From contig NZ_CAKUBT010000011.1 of the NCBI RefSeq assembly GCF_934643285.1, positions 1 to 64,000 of the forward strand: 64,000 bases of DNA, written 5' to 3'. Under the pieces are notes generated by a model. The model saw nothing but the letters and a program-made list of their open reading frames with translations. It had not been told where the DNA came from and did no database searches. Source of the stretch: an uncultured Ellagibacter sp. GTDB taxonomy: Bacteria; Actinomycetota; Coriobacteriia; Coriobacteriales; Eggerthellaceae. The position numbers were made by a program, and so were the translations under genes. This document shows positions 43,396-51,785 of the stretch, one piece after another (position 1 is the stretch's first letter; every line of letters begins with the position of its first letter).

Positions 43396-44196
43396 ATGGG
43401 CTTCTACAGTGGAAAGACCGCCATCGTCACGGGTGCCGGCTTCGCGGCACTGAAGGACGGCTCCGCCGGATCGATCGGCTACGGCATCGCCACGGCGTTC
43501 GCCAAGGAAGGCGCGAACCTCGTCATCACCGGCCGCAACGAGAAGAAACTCAACGCCGCGAAGGAGAAGCTCGAGAGCGCTTACGGCATCGAAGTGCTGA
43601 CCGCGCAGGCAGACATCAACGCGTCCGCCGACAACAAGGCGATTGCGCAGGGCGTCGTCGACGAGGCGATGGCCAAGTTCGGGCGCATTGATTTCCTCGT
43701 GAACAACGCGCAGGCGTCCGCGTCGGGCGTTACGCTCGCCGACCACACCCCCGAGCAGTTCGATCTCGCCATCTACTCCGGCCTCTACGCAGCCTTCTAC
43801 TACATGCAGGCCTGCTACCCGCATCTTAAGGAGACGAAGGGTTCCGTCGTAAACTTCGCGAGCGGCGCCGGCCTGTTCGGCAACTACGGGCAGTGCGCCT
43901 ACGCCGCCGCGAAGGAAGGCATCCGCGGTCTGACGCGCGTCGCGGCAACCGAGTGGGGCCCGGACGGCATCAACGTGAACATCGTGTGCCCGCTTGCGTG
44001 GACCGCCGCCTTGGAGAACTTCAAGGAGCAATACCCCGAGGCCTACGAGGCCAACGTCCACATGCCGCCGATGGGCCACTATGGCAACGTCGAGACCGAG
44101 ATCGGCCGTGCGGTCGTTCAGCTCTGCGGCCCCGACTTCAAGTTCATGAGCGGCGAGACCATCACGCTCGAAGGCGGCATGGGCCAGCGCCCGTAA
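43396..44196 (+). CDS. Short-chain dehydrogenase/reductase
   Basis: A 266-residue SDR enzyme. The cofactor loop is TGAGFAALKDGSAGSIGYGIA, an unusually long glycine loop in which the usual TGxxxGIG motif carries an eleven-residue insertion. NNAQ follows near 100, and the active-site Ser is in VNFASGAG with Tyr-Lys in YAAAKEG. The C-terminal GGMGQRP matches the family. In Coriobacteria many such enzymes are steroid or bile-acid dehydrogenases, so that is a plausible but unproven role. AAGGAGG lies upstream. Confidence 0.9.
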   Translation: MGFYSGKTAIVTGAGFAALKDGSAGSIGYGIATAFAKEGANLVITGRNEKKLNAAKEKLESAYGIEVLTAQADINASADNKAIAQGVVDEAMAKFGRIDFLVNNAQASASGVTLADHTPEQFDLAIYSGLYAAFYYMQACYPHLKETKGSVVNFASGAGLFGNYGQCAYAAAKEGIRGLTRVAATEWGPDGINVNIVCPLAWTAALENFKEQYPEAYEANVHMPPMGHYGNVETEIGRAVVQLCGPDFKFMSGETITLEGGMGQRP

Positions 44197-44253
44197 GCTG
44201 CTTCTGCCGCGTGTCCCCAAACCTCCGCGAACGACTTTTCGAGAATCAACGCG

Positions 44254-44301
44254 AACGCCCGAGGCGCAGGTCGGTTGAACCCGACACGCCCCGGGCGTTT
44301 T
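44254..44301 (+). terminator. Terminator of the SDR gene
   Basis: AACGCCCG pairs with CGGGCGTT, with inner GGCG/CGCC and GGTCGG/CCCGAC segments forming one long stem, and TTTT at the 3' side. Confidence 0.75.
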
Positions 44302-44447
44302 GCGTCACGAGGTTGCGCGCGCGACGGCCCCCAACTCCGCCCGACCCCGTCCCATGTGCGACCACTCGCACCCCCTTCTCGCACGCGGCGGCACCCATTC
44401 CCATCCCAGTTTCGCCCGCCCCTCTTCGCCGCTTGAATTAGAATAGG

Positions 44448-44536
44448 CGCGTCCTTGTTCGCCCACGGGAAGCACTCGGCGACGCGATGCCGTCCGGAGT
44501 GCTCGACACGCGTCCCTGTTCGCCCAGGGGAAGCAC
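44448..44536. repeat. Two 28-base direct repeats upstream of the TetR gene
   Basis: Copies at 44448-44475 and 44509-44536 share 26 of 28 bases; each begins CGCGTCC(T/C)TGTTCGCCC and ends GGGAAGCAC. They sit 34-122 bases before the TetR start, between a TAGAAT hexamer and the binding site. They also carry the GAACAGGGACG motif seen at 4061 and 61264. They may be operators for the TetR protein. Confidence 0.6.
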
Positions 44537-44569
44537 GCACCCCAGGCACGTCCACTCGGAAGGAGCGCG

Positions 44570-45130
44570 ATGAAGCCATCGATATCCCGCGAGGAACTGC
44601 TCGCACGCGCTTACGAAACCGCAGACAAATACGGCCTTGCCTCGCTTTCGGTTAGGGGCCTTGCAACGGGATGCGACGTGAGCGTGGGAACCATCTACAA
44701 CTACTTCTCTTCTAAGACCGAGCTGACCACCGCCACCGCGGAGCTGTACTTCAAGCGCGCCTTCTTCGAGGAATTCTGCCATCCCTCCGACGACGAGCGC
44801 TACCTTGATTACTGCGTGCGCATGTTCGAGAGCATGGTCAAGACGCTCGAGCACTTCAGAATCCATTGGCTCAAAGGGGCTGATTCGCTTCCCGCAGCGG
44901 AAAAGGCCGCCGCTCACCTTCGCGAGGAAAAAAGTTTCGGCCACATTCGCGACGGCCTGATCACCATATTCGAAAACGATGCCGCAATCAGGCCCGACCG
45001 CCCTGAATGCCTGAGCGCCGAAGCGGTGAGCGAATTCACCTTGAGAAACGTCCTTGCGGAGCTGAGAAGCGAAAAACCCGACTGCTCGGTGCTGTTCGCC
45101 ATGCTCGACAAGGCCCTCTACGAAGAGTAG
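44570..45130 (+). CDS. TetR/AcrR family regulator
   Basis: A 186-residue regulator with a TetR helix-turn-helix at residues about 8-52 (REELLARAYETADKYGLASLSVRGLATGCDVSVGTIYNYFSSK). The C-terminal domain is typical in length. Target genes may be itself or the HsmA-like gene downstream on the same strand. AAGGAGC is four bases from the ATG. Confidence 0.88.
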   Translation: MKPSISREELLARAYETADKYGLASLSVRGLATGCDVSVGTIYNYFSSKTELTTATAELYFKRAFFEEFCHPSDDERYLDYCVRMFESMVKTLEHFRIHWLKGADSLPAAEKAAAHLREEKSFGHIRDGLITIFENDAAIRPDRPECLSAEAVSEFTLRNVLAELRSEKPDCSVLFAMLDKALYEE

Positions 45131-45263
45131 CCCAGCGCCGCAGCCTGGCTCCGCCACCTGGTGCATCGCCCAATCCAGAGGCGTCGGCCCGCGCGCATAC
45201 ACTCCCCAGAGACACCCAGTAAGCTAAGCGGGCCGACCCTCCCGATTCAGCGCCGCGACCCGC

Positions 45264-45293
45264 GCCTGAACATCTGCCCGTAGATGTTCAGGC
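45264..45293. promoter_or_regulatory. 12-base-pair hairpin between TetR and HsmA-like genes
   Basis: GCCTGAACATCT pairs perfectly with AGATGTTCAGGC across a six-base loop. It lies 134 bases after the TetR stop and 78 bases before the next start codon, with no T-run. It may be a leader structure or a dimer-protein operator. Confidence 0.5.
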
Positions 45294-45370
45294 CCATCTC
45301 CCTCAAGATTCTTTTCGGCGAAACGAGCTGGCTCGCCACCAAGGAAACAATCTTGAAAGGACGCATCGTT

Positions 45371-45877
45371 ATGGGTATGCAAATGGGTTCGAGCATGGGG
45401 ATGGTAATCTTCGCCGCGGCGGTGATTTCCCTGGCACTGGTCTTCTACACGATCGGCGTTTTCGCCGAGCGCCGGTCGGGCACCTTGAAGCCGAAGCACT
45501 TGGCGCTTTTCTGGACGGGCTTCGTCTTCGACACCACCGGAACCACGGTCATGACCCTCGTCGCAAGCGCGAACACCGGCGCGGGATCGCAGCTCCACGC
45601 AATCACCGGCGGCCTGGCGCTTTCGCTCATGCTGTTCCACGCCGTGTGGGCCACCATCGTCGTCATTCGCGGCAACAACCGTTCGAAGGCGAACTTCCAT
45701 CGCCTGAGCATCTGCGTGTGGTTGTTCTGGCTGATCCCGTACGGCGTCGGGGCGCTGATCGGCATGCCGATGTTCCACTTGACCGACGCGATGGCGCTTA
45801 CCGCCGCCATTGCCGTGGTGCTTGTTTTGGGCATCTTCTTCTGCTTGAAGGCCAACAAGGTGCGCCTGCATCGATAG
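45371..45877 (+). CDS. TIGR03987/HsmA family membrane protein
   Basis: A 168-residue membrane protein with about five helices. The start (MGMQMGSSMGM) is Met-rich; FYTIGVFAERRSGTLKPKHLALFWTGFVFDTTGTTVM near residues 23-59 is the family signature as I recall it, and the central HAITGGLALSLMLFHAVWATIV carries two His that could bind heme or metal. The ATG at 45371 follows GAAAGGACG. Function unknown. Confidence 0.8.
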   Translation: MGMQMGSSMGMVIFAAAVISLALVFYTIGVFAERRSGTLKPKHLALFWTGFVFDTTGTTVMTLVASANTGAGSQLHAITGGLALSLMLFHAVWATIVVIRGNNRSKANFHRLSICVWLFWLIPYGVGALIGMPMFHLTDAMALTAAIAVVLVLGIFFCLKANKVRLHR

Positions 45878-45915
45878 AAGGAACGCCACCTCGGCTGAAG
45901 CCCGGCACCGCCGAG

Positions 45916-45941
45916 GTGAGAAATCGCCCGACCCCCGTCCC
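45916..45941 (+). repeat. Dispersed intergenic repeat, family 1 copy 3
   Basis: GTGAGAAATCGCCC followed by GACCCCCGTCCC, a diverged copy of the 29350-29375 repeat. It is followed by a pyrimidine-rich stretch of degenerate CCTRTCCCRCGG-like units up to about 46010. Confidence 0.4.
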
Positions 45942-46145
45942 GCGACCTATCCCACGGCCTGTCCCGCGGTCCGCCCCGCCCCTGCCCCGCCCACTGACTC
46001 CTGTCCCACGCCGAGGCGATACGCGCCGCGATGCCGATAAGGTGTAGAATCGCCTCATCGGCATCGGCGTCGCAAGCGGAAAGCCCCACGGCAGCCCCGC
46101 GGCACAACCTCACGATGCCATGCAGCCAACGAAAGGATGAGCATC

Positions 46146-47057
46146 ATGCAGGTTATCACCGACCAGGTCACCGTGTTCTCGAAGGACAACAAGCCGTGCG
46201 CCACCGCCAAGCCGGGCGAAGTGCTGCTGTTCAAGACGCTCGATTGCTTCAGCAACCGCATCCCCGACGAGCAGACGACAATGGCCGACCTGGATTACTC
46301 CTACGGCTTCGCAAATCCCGCCGCCGGCCCCGTCTACATCGAAGGTGCGGAACCCGGCGACGTGCTCGTCGTCGACATCTTCGACGTGGAAGTCACCGAT
46401 GAGGGAACCATCGCCACCGACGACCATTGCGGCCCGCTCTTCGAGACGACGGGCTATCGCACCAAAAAGATTCCCATCAAAGACGGCATGGCCACGTTCA
46501 ACGAGGTCAGCTTCCCCATCGACCCGATGATCGGCGTCATCGGCACGGCGCCTTCCGGCCCCGACGTCATCGACGGCTTCGTCGGCAGCCACGGCGGCAA
46601 CATGGACAACAAGAAGATCACCAAGGGCACGCGCCTGTACTTCCCCGTCCGCGTCCCCGGCGCGCTCCTGCAGATGGGCGACGTTCACGCCACGATGGGC
46701 GACGCCGAGCTGTGCGGCACCGGCATCGAGATCCCGGCGGAAATCACCTGCCGCGTGCAGCTGGTGAAGGACTTCGAGCTGAACTGGCCGGTGCTCGAAA
46801 CCTTCGGCGAGGGCGGCAAGTGGTACGTGAACAGCTGCGGCGAGCATTACGAGCAGGCACTCATGAACGGCTCGAAGGAGCTGCAGCACCTGCTGATGCG
46901 CGTCACGGGCTGGGATGCCGTGGAAACCTACATGTACATGTCGGTGCAAAGCGACGTCGAAGTGAACCAAGGCTGCGAGCCGTGCGAGGTCGACGTGTCG
47001 CTGCGCATCGGCACCCCGAAGCTGCCGCAGTTCCCCGTGCTGATTCCCCAGCCGTAA
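46146..47057 (+). CDS. Acetamidase/formamidase family protein
   Basis: A 303-residue amidohydrolase of the FmdA/AmdA fold, which hydrolyses short amides to ammonia and an acid. Typical blocks are GPVYIEGAEPGDVLVVDI near residue 60-77, a DHCGPLF segment, VIGTAPSG, HGGNMDNKKITKGTRLYFPV and GALLQMGDVHATMGDAELCGTGIE (metal-binding region), ending in WDAVETYMYMS. The ATG at 46146 gives a better spacing to GAAAGG than the ATG three codons earlier. Followed by an amino-acid/amine permease gene that could import its substrate. Confidence 0.9.
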   Translation: MQVITDQVTVFSKDNKPCATAKPGEVLLFKTLDCFSNRIPDEQTTMADLDYSYGFANPAAGPVYIEGAEPGDVLVVDIFDVEVTDEGTIATDDHCGPLFETTGYRTKKIPIKDGMATFNEVSFPIDPMIGVIGTAPSGPDVIDGFVGSHGGNMDNKKITKGTRLYFPVRVPGALLQMGDVHATMGDAELCGTGIEIPAEITCRVQLVKDFELNWPVLETFGEGGKWYVNSCGEHYEQALMNGSKELQHLLMRVTGWDAVETYMYMSVQSDVEVNQGCEPCEVDVSLRIGTPKLPQFPVLIPQP

Positions 47058-47122
47058 GGTTTTCCACTTCCGCGGCATAGGCGGCGGAAGGCCGAGGGCG
47101 CAAAAAAATAACCACTCACCAA

Positions 47123-47160
47123 GAAATGGTTGCCGTTCCGTTCGAATCGGCAACCATTTC
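47123..47160. terminator. Hairpin after the amidase gene
   Basis: GAAATGGTTGCCG pairs perfectly with CGGCAACCATTTC over a twelve-base loop. On the plus strand it lacks a T-run; on the minus strand T-rich sequence follows further on. It probably ends amidase transcription or stabilises its message. Confidence 0.6.
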
Positions 47161-47280
47161 GCTATTTAGTGAACAATCCATTGCTTTATCGTGCTAAAGT
47201 CTGCCCTATTACTCAGAGCCGGATAGCGCTTCTGGCCCTGCGTAATGCTTTTTCCTATCGAGATAATGAAAGGAAGGGAA

Positions 47281-48666
47281 ATGGCAGAGCAGAAAGTCTC
47301 CGCAGAAAGCGGAGGAATCGAGGCCTTCGGCTACAAGCAGGAGCTGCGCCGCGGCCTCACGCTGAAAGACGTCATTCTCTACGGCGTGTTGTTCATGGTT
47401 ATCATCGCGCCGCAGTCGATTTACGGTGAGATTCAGCAGGAATCCGGCGGTATGACCCCGCTGGTGTACATCATCGGCTTCATCGCCATCAGCTTCACCG
47501 CAATGGGCTACATGCACATGTCGAAGCGCTTCCCCATCGCGGGTTCGGTGTACTCCTACGTGCAGCGCGGCATCAACCCCCATGTCGGCTTCATTGCCGG
47601 CTGGCTTATCCTTTTGGACTACATCTTCGTCCCCTCGCTTCTTCTGGTTATGGTGGCGAACTGGGGTGTAGCGCTCATCCCAGGAAGCCCCTGGTATCTG
47701 TGGGTCCTCGTGTTCGTGGCGTTCAACACAATCGTCAACATCCGAGGCATCACCATGCAGAAGGGCGTCGACTGGGTCATCTTCGCAATCGAGATCCTCG
47801 CGGTCATCGCCTTCATCGCCCTGGGCACGAATTTCATCTTAGGTGGCGGCGGCTCCGGCGAGTTCACCATGGACCCGATCTACCAGCCCGGCAAGGTCGA
47901 TGTGCACTTCATCGCGGCGGCTTGCTCCATCGCGTGCCTGTCGTTCCTCGGCTTCGACGGTATGTCCACGCTCGCTGAGGAAACCGAGAAGCCCGAAAAG
48001 ACCATCGGCAAGGGCATCATCATCGCTCTGTGCATCATGGTCGTCGTGTTCGTCGCGCAGACCTACATCGCCGCGCTCATCCAGCCCGATTGGCAGAACA
48101 TCGACCCTGAAATGGGCTTCTTCGACGCCGCTCTGGCCTGCGGCGGCCCCGTCTTCTACAAGCTGCTGCTCATCGTGAACATCGTGGCCGTGGGCATCGC
48201 GAACATCATGAACGCGCAGACCGCGTCCGCCCGCCTGCTTTATTCCATGGGCCGCGACGGCGTGATCCCGCGCGCGTTCGGCAAGGTGCACCCGAAGTTC
48301 CAGACGCCCTGGTTTGCCGCTATCGCAATCGGCTGCGTCTCGCTCGTCCTGCCACTGTTCCTCGACATGGCAACGCTGTCCCGCTTCGTCAACTTCGGCG
48401 CGCTGTCCTCGTTCGTGCTGCTGAACATCGCCGTGTTCGTCTTCTTCTTCATCAAGGAGAAGAAGCGCAACAGCTTCGGCGACATCGTGAAGTACCTGAT
48501 CTGCCCGGTCCTCGGCGTACTCATCCTGTTGTACGTGTTCACCGGCTTCGACGTGCCGACCTACATCGTGGGCGTCGCATGGCTCGTCATCGGCCTTATC
48601 ATCGGTGCCGTGAAATCGAAGGGCTATAAGGAAGTCCCCGAGGCTTTCAAGAATCTGGAAGTGTAG
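47281..48666 (+). CDS. APC family amino acid/amine permease
   Basis: A 461-residue transporter with about 12 helices. The family start motif is visible in LKDVILYGVLFMVIIAPQSIYG and the consensus region after helix 6 in CLSFLGFDGMSTLAEETEKPEKTIGKGI. The ATG at 47281 sits behind GGAAGGG. It is about 220 bases after the amidase gene and probably imports an amide, amino acid or polyamine. Confidence 0.9.
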   Translation: MAEQKVSAESGGIEAFGYKQELRRGLTLKDVILYGVLFMVIIAPQSIYGEIQQESGGMTPLVYIIGFIAISFTAMGYMHMSKRFPIAGSVYSYVQRGINPHVGFIAGWLILLDYIFVPSLLLVMVANWGVALIPGSPWYLWVLVFVAFNTIVNIRGITMQKGVDWVIFAIEILAVIAFIALGTNFILGGGGSGEFTMDPIYQPGKVDVHFIAAACSIACLSFLGFDGMSTLAEETEKPEKTIGKGIIIALCIMVVVFVAQTYIAALIQPDWQNIDPEMGFFDAALACGGPVFYKLLLIVNIVAVGIANIMNAQTASARLLYSMGRDGVIPRAFGKVHPKFQTPWFAAIAIGCVSLVLPLFLDMATLSRFVNFGALSSFVLLNIAVFVFFFIKEKKRNSFGDIVKYLICPVLGVLILLYVFTGFDVPTYIVGVAWLVIGLIIGAVKSKGYKEVPEAFKNLEV

Positions 48667-48740
48667 CGCTTAGCCGAGTTGTTCGGGCTTAAACTTCGCT
48701 TTTAGCAAGGCGCCTCGCAGGTAGCTGCAAGGCGCATCCA

Positions 48741-48774
48741 ACAGGCCGCGTGTTCCGCACACGCGGCCTGTTTT
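48741..48774 (+). terminator. Terminator of the APC permease gene
   Basis: ACAGGCCGCGTGT pairs perfectly with ACACGCGGCCTGT over a five-base loop and is followed by TTTTG. Confidence 0.9.
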
Positions 48775-48831
48775 GCATTTGCAGGAAAGGCAAGGGAAAG
48801 GCGAGGTTGCCAAATCCCCTCCTATCGTGCA

Positions 48832-48870
48832 CAAAACAAAAGCGCGCGGACCTTGAAGGACCCGCGCGCT
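48832..48870 (-). terminator. Terminator of the Cys-rich protein gene
   Basis: AGCGCGCGG (48841-48849) pairs with CCGCGCGCT (48862-48870) with an inner CCTT/AAGG. On the minus strand TTTTGTTTTG follows the stem. Confidence 0.9.
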
Positions 48871-48898
48871 CGATGCATAGTTTGCGACGTGAGATGTA

Positions 48899-49267
48899 TT
48901 ACAGCTCGATGCCTCCGAACTTCGCAAGCAGTTCGGAGGCGGCGGCGCAAGAAGGGCAATTGCAATACTTGGCGCCCGCTTCCTTGCGCGCGAGCTGCGC
49001 TTCGAGCATTTTCGCGGCGGCCTCTTCGCCCATCATTTCCTTCGCCGGGCCCTGGGCGAACGCGATAACGCCATCGATCGTGGTGGGACGCCCCTCAAGG
49101 AAGTCGAGCAGCTTGGTGGTCGCAGCCTCAACAGCGGCGTCACTGCTGTCGGCGGCAACAGCGTCTTTCCAGGCAGCAGCCGCGTCCTTGGTGTCCTGCT
49201 TGCTCGTGTCAGCAGTGGCGAGGATGCCCGCGCGCTCGGCAACGTAATCGAACAGTTCCTTCTCCAT
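48899..49267 (-). CDS. Small soluble protein with a C-terminal CNCPSC motif, function unknown
   Basis: A 122-residue protein starting at ATG 49267 behind AAGGAGG. It is Ala-rich and helical. The only distinctive part is the C-terminal YCNCPSCAAASELLAKFGG, three Cys in six residues, which could bind a metal or cluster. Codon use matches neighbouring genes and it has its own terminator, so it is very probably real. I do not recognise a family. Confidence 0.75.
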   Translation of the reverse strand: MEKELFDYVAERAGILATADTSKQDTKDAAAAWKDAVAADSSDAAVEAATTKLLDFLEGRPTTIDGVIAFAQGPAKEMMGEEAAAKMLEAQLARKEAGAKYCNCPSCAAASELLAKFGGIEL

Positions 49268-49425
49268 GATGAACCTCCTTGGTTGCGCTTGTAATCCCAC
49301 GATTATTATAGGATGTCGGCTGCGCGATCCAAGGCGTCATCCCGAGAAAACCGAAGGAGACATGCCGTCGAGGGTCTTCGGAAACCGCCAAAAGCCCTTT
49401 CCCGAACAGCTCGCCTCGCCTTGCA

Positions 49426-49761
49426 CTATTCCCCTTTCACCTTGTCGGTCATGTAAAGCCCGACGCGAACCTGATTCCAGGTTTCAGCCTTCTTGTCCAC
49501 CTTAAGAATGCGGCACTCAAGCACGTCGTCGTGGCCGAAGCGGAGCAACTGGGCTGCAAGGCCGTTCTGATCACGGGGAATGTAGCCGAGCTTCACGTCC
49601 TTGCGATAGATGGCGACGGCATTGGGGTCCGCCGGATTGTGCGGCTCCGCGACAAGGCGCAGCTTCTTGCCCAGCTTGAGCTTGGAAATCACCTTTGCGC
49701 CATCCCAGTAACGCATGCCGGCAATGTTGAAATCCGCGACGTAACGAGAACTTGAGCCCAT
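49426..49761 (-). CDS. Stand-alone HIRAN domain protein
   Basis: A 111-residue protein that is almost entirely a HIRAN domain: FNIAGMRYWDGAKVISKLKLGKKLRLVAEPHNPADPNAVAIYR, then LGYIPRDQNGLAAQLL. HIRAN domains bind the 3' end of single-stranded DNA in HLTF-type helicases; lone HIRAN proteins are found in bacteria, sometimes near restriction or repair genes. The start lies behind GAAGGAAGG. It diverges from the WYL regulator gene. Confidence 0.85.
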   Translation of the reverse strand: MGSSSRYVADFNIAGMRYWDGAKVISKLKLGKKLRLVAEPHNPADPNAVAIYRKDVKLGYIPRDQNGLAAQLLRFGHDDVLECRILKVDKKAETWNQVRVGLYMTDKVKGE

Positions 49762-49938
49762 GATCGCAGCCGTCCTTCCTTCTCCTCTTCTGCCCTTCTC
49801 AATGTAGTTGCCATTCTATCGGGCCGACAAAATATGCCTGTCCTTGCTATCGGACACGGAAACCATGGGACACCCTTCTTCCCATCTGCTACAATGAGGA
49901 AGCATATCGCTATTGCGCCCCTCGAGAAAGCGACTGCC

Positions 49939-50922
49939 ATGGCGTACAACAGCAAGGCGAAGCTAAAAGTTCTCTATCTCTGGAAGATCCTTCAGGAGGA
50001 AACCGACGCCGAGCACGGCCTTTCCATGACGCAGATTCTCGAGCGGCTCGATTCATACGGGATATCCGCCGAGCGTAAAAGCATCTACGACGACATCAAG
50101 ACGCTGCGCGATTTCGACATCGACATCAAAACCTATCAGCGCAACCCCGTGGAATACGCCATCGAGCGACGCGATTTCACCCTCGAAGAGCTCATGCTCA
50201 TGGTCGATGCCGTTCAATCGTGCCGTGCCATCACCGAGCGGCAGGCGCGCATGCTCATCACCAACATCAAACAGCTCGCCACCAACCGCGAGCAGGCGCT
50301 TCTCGACCGACGCATCCACGTCGAAGGACGCATCAAGTCGAAAAGCGAGAGCGTGCTTTCGACCGTCGACGCCATCCACGAGGCCCTTCGCCTGCGCTGC
50401 AAAGTAGCGTTCGCCTACCGCAAGATCGGCGCAGACGGCAAGCCCCACGAAACGCGCGAGGGCAAGCGCCACGAGGTAACCCCCGTGGCCATCTCATACG
50501 ACGACGGGTTCTACTACCTGACCGCATGGAACGACCACCACGCCAATCTCACCGAGTACCGGCTCGACCGCATGGCGAAGGTGAGCGTCGAACGCGATAT
50601 ACCCGCCACCCGCAACGAAGAGATTGCCAATTACGCCTTCGACCAGGGAAAAGCCATCATGTTCGGGCGGTTTAACGGCGAGGAGGTCGTCTGCGAGCTG
50701 ACCGTCGACCCCGACAAGGTCGAGATCATCACTGACCGCTTCGGCAAGGGCGCAACCTTCCTCCCCTTCGACGGGCAGCAGGTACGGGCGCGGGTGAAGG
50801 TGTGCAAGAGCCAGCAATTCTTCGGCTGGGTAGCGAGCATGGGCCGCGCCGTGAGCATCGCGGCCCCGCAGAGCCTCGTTGAGGAATACCGCGATTACCT
50901 GCACTTTCTCCTCGAAGAATAA
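49939..50922 (+). CDS. WYL domain transcriptional regulator
   Basis: A 327-residue regulator. Residues 5-75 form the helix-turn-helix (LKVLYLWKILQEETDAEHGLSMTQILERL), residues about 150-260 the WYL domain (ALRLRCKVAFAYRKI, then PVAISYDDGFYYLTAWND and YRLDRMAKV), followed by the WCX C-terminal domain. The ATG at 49939 was chosen because upstream codons read through the promoter (TACAAT at about 49890). WYL proteins sense ssDNA or nucleotides and often control repair or defence genes; the HIRAN gene beside it is a possible target. Confidence 0.88.
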   Translation: MAYNSKAKLKVLYLWKILQEETDAEHGLSMTQILERLDSYGISAERKSIYDDIKTLRDFDIDIKTYQRNPVEYAIERRDFTLEELMLMVDAVQSCRAITERQARMLITNIKQLATNREQALLDRRIHVEGRIKSKSESVLSTVDAIHEALRLRCKVAFAYRKIGADGKPHETREGKRHEVTPVAISYDDGFYYLTAWNDHHANLTEYRLDRMAKVSVERDIPATRNEEIANYAFDQGKAIMFGRFNGEEVVCELTVDPDKVEIITDRFGKGATFLPFDGQQVRARVKVCKSQQFFGWVASMGRAVSIAAPQSLVEEYRDYLHFLLEE

Positions 50923-51521
50923 GCGCCTGCCGCCAACATGTCGAGCTCGCGAACAGCGGCTTGAACCGTGCCGCCCTCAAGCGATAGACCGATACTGCAC
51001 CCTTCCAACTCGATGACGTATTCATCTTTTGCTGTGCGGAAAGCCCGACAAGCTCGCTGGCCGAACGCGCAAGAGAGGGGTCCCGCAACGACCCACGCGG
51101 GACAGCAGTCTTCGGCGTCGCGCCGCAAACTGGCAGGCGGAAGCGAGGTGTCCACCGCTCCCGCGCAGACGGCAAGCTTGCCGTCCAGCGCCCGATACGC
51201 CACGAGATCCCCTTCAGAGAAACGCAGGACGAAAGGCGCATCGGAAATCGGCGCGTCAGCGTAGAAATCCCAGGCTATAAAAGCGTCGGCCAAATAATCC
51301 CCCAAAGGGAAAGCCTCGGGGGAAGACGGCGCATCCAGCATCCACGACGCTTTGGGTTCCCACGTCTCACCCGGCGCCCCTATCGCGCACGCCGCATCGG
51401 GCTCGTCGGGCGCATCCAACTTTCCACGCGCACCTGGCCTTCCGGGCGTGCATGCCGCATCGGGCACGCACGACGATTCATCCGTGTCGCCAAAGAGCTG
51501 ATGCGCGCCTTGCAGTGCCAT
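50895..51521 (-). CDS. Hypothetical protein
   Basis: A 208-residue frame starting at ATG 51521 behind GGGAGG. Residues 20-70 are Pro/Asp/Gly-rich without repeats of clear period. The later part (VLRFSEGDLVAYRALDGKLAVCAGAVDT and YVIELEGCSIGLSLEGGTV) looks like a folded beta domain. It overlaps the WYL gene tail by 28 bases in converging orientation. No family recognised; coding quality is moderate. Confidence 0.55.
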   Translation of the reverse strand: MALQGAHQLFGDTDESSCVPDAACTPGRPGARGKLDAPDEPDAACAIGAPGETWEPKASWMLDAPSSPEAFPLGDYLADAFIAWDFYADAPISDAPFVLRFSEGDLVAYRALDGKLAVCAGAVDTSLPPASLRRDAEDCCPAWVVAGPLSCAFGQRACRAFRTAKDEYVIELEGCSIGLSLEGGTVQAAVRELDMLAAGAYSSRRKCR

Positions 51522-51785
51522 GCGTGTGCCTCCCGTCGTTTTCTCGATTGGCGCCATTGTAGAACGTGCGTACGAACCAGTCTGTCCCTGCTTTTGGACA
51601 GTCGCAGCCTAACTGGAAGAGTTTTCCGAAGCGCCTCCCGCGCCCCCTCGCCACCGCTTGCAACGCGAACGGGAAGCGAGGGCGGAAACCGCGAACAGCC
51701 CTCGCGCTCGGGCAGCCTGCATCGGGTATCATGGGGGATGCGGCGCGCCATTCGCGGCATGCCCCACTATCGGAAGGACACTCCC

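Larger units (their letters stand above)
44197..44569. other. Intergenic region with a terminator and a 28-base direct repeat
   Basis: No gene. From left to right: the SDR terminator, a GC-rich stretch of no evident content, a possible -10 (TAGAAT at 44439), two 28-base direct repeats and the TetR ribosome binding site GGAAGGAGC. Confidence 0.5.

Noticed and set aside
45941..46010. A possible CRISPR-like or regular repeat array
   Set aside because: The units are pyrimidine-rich and irregular, without constant repeat length or unique spacers.
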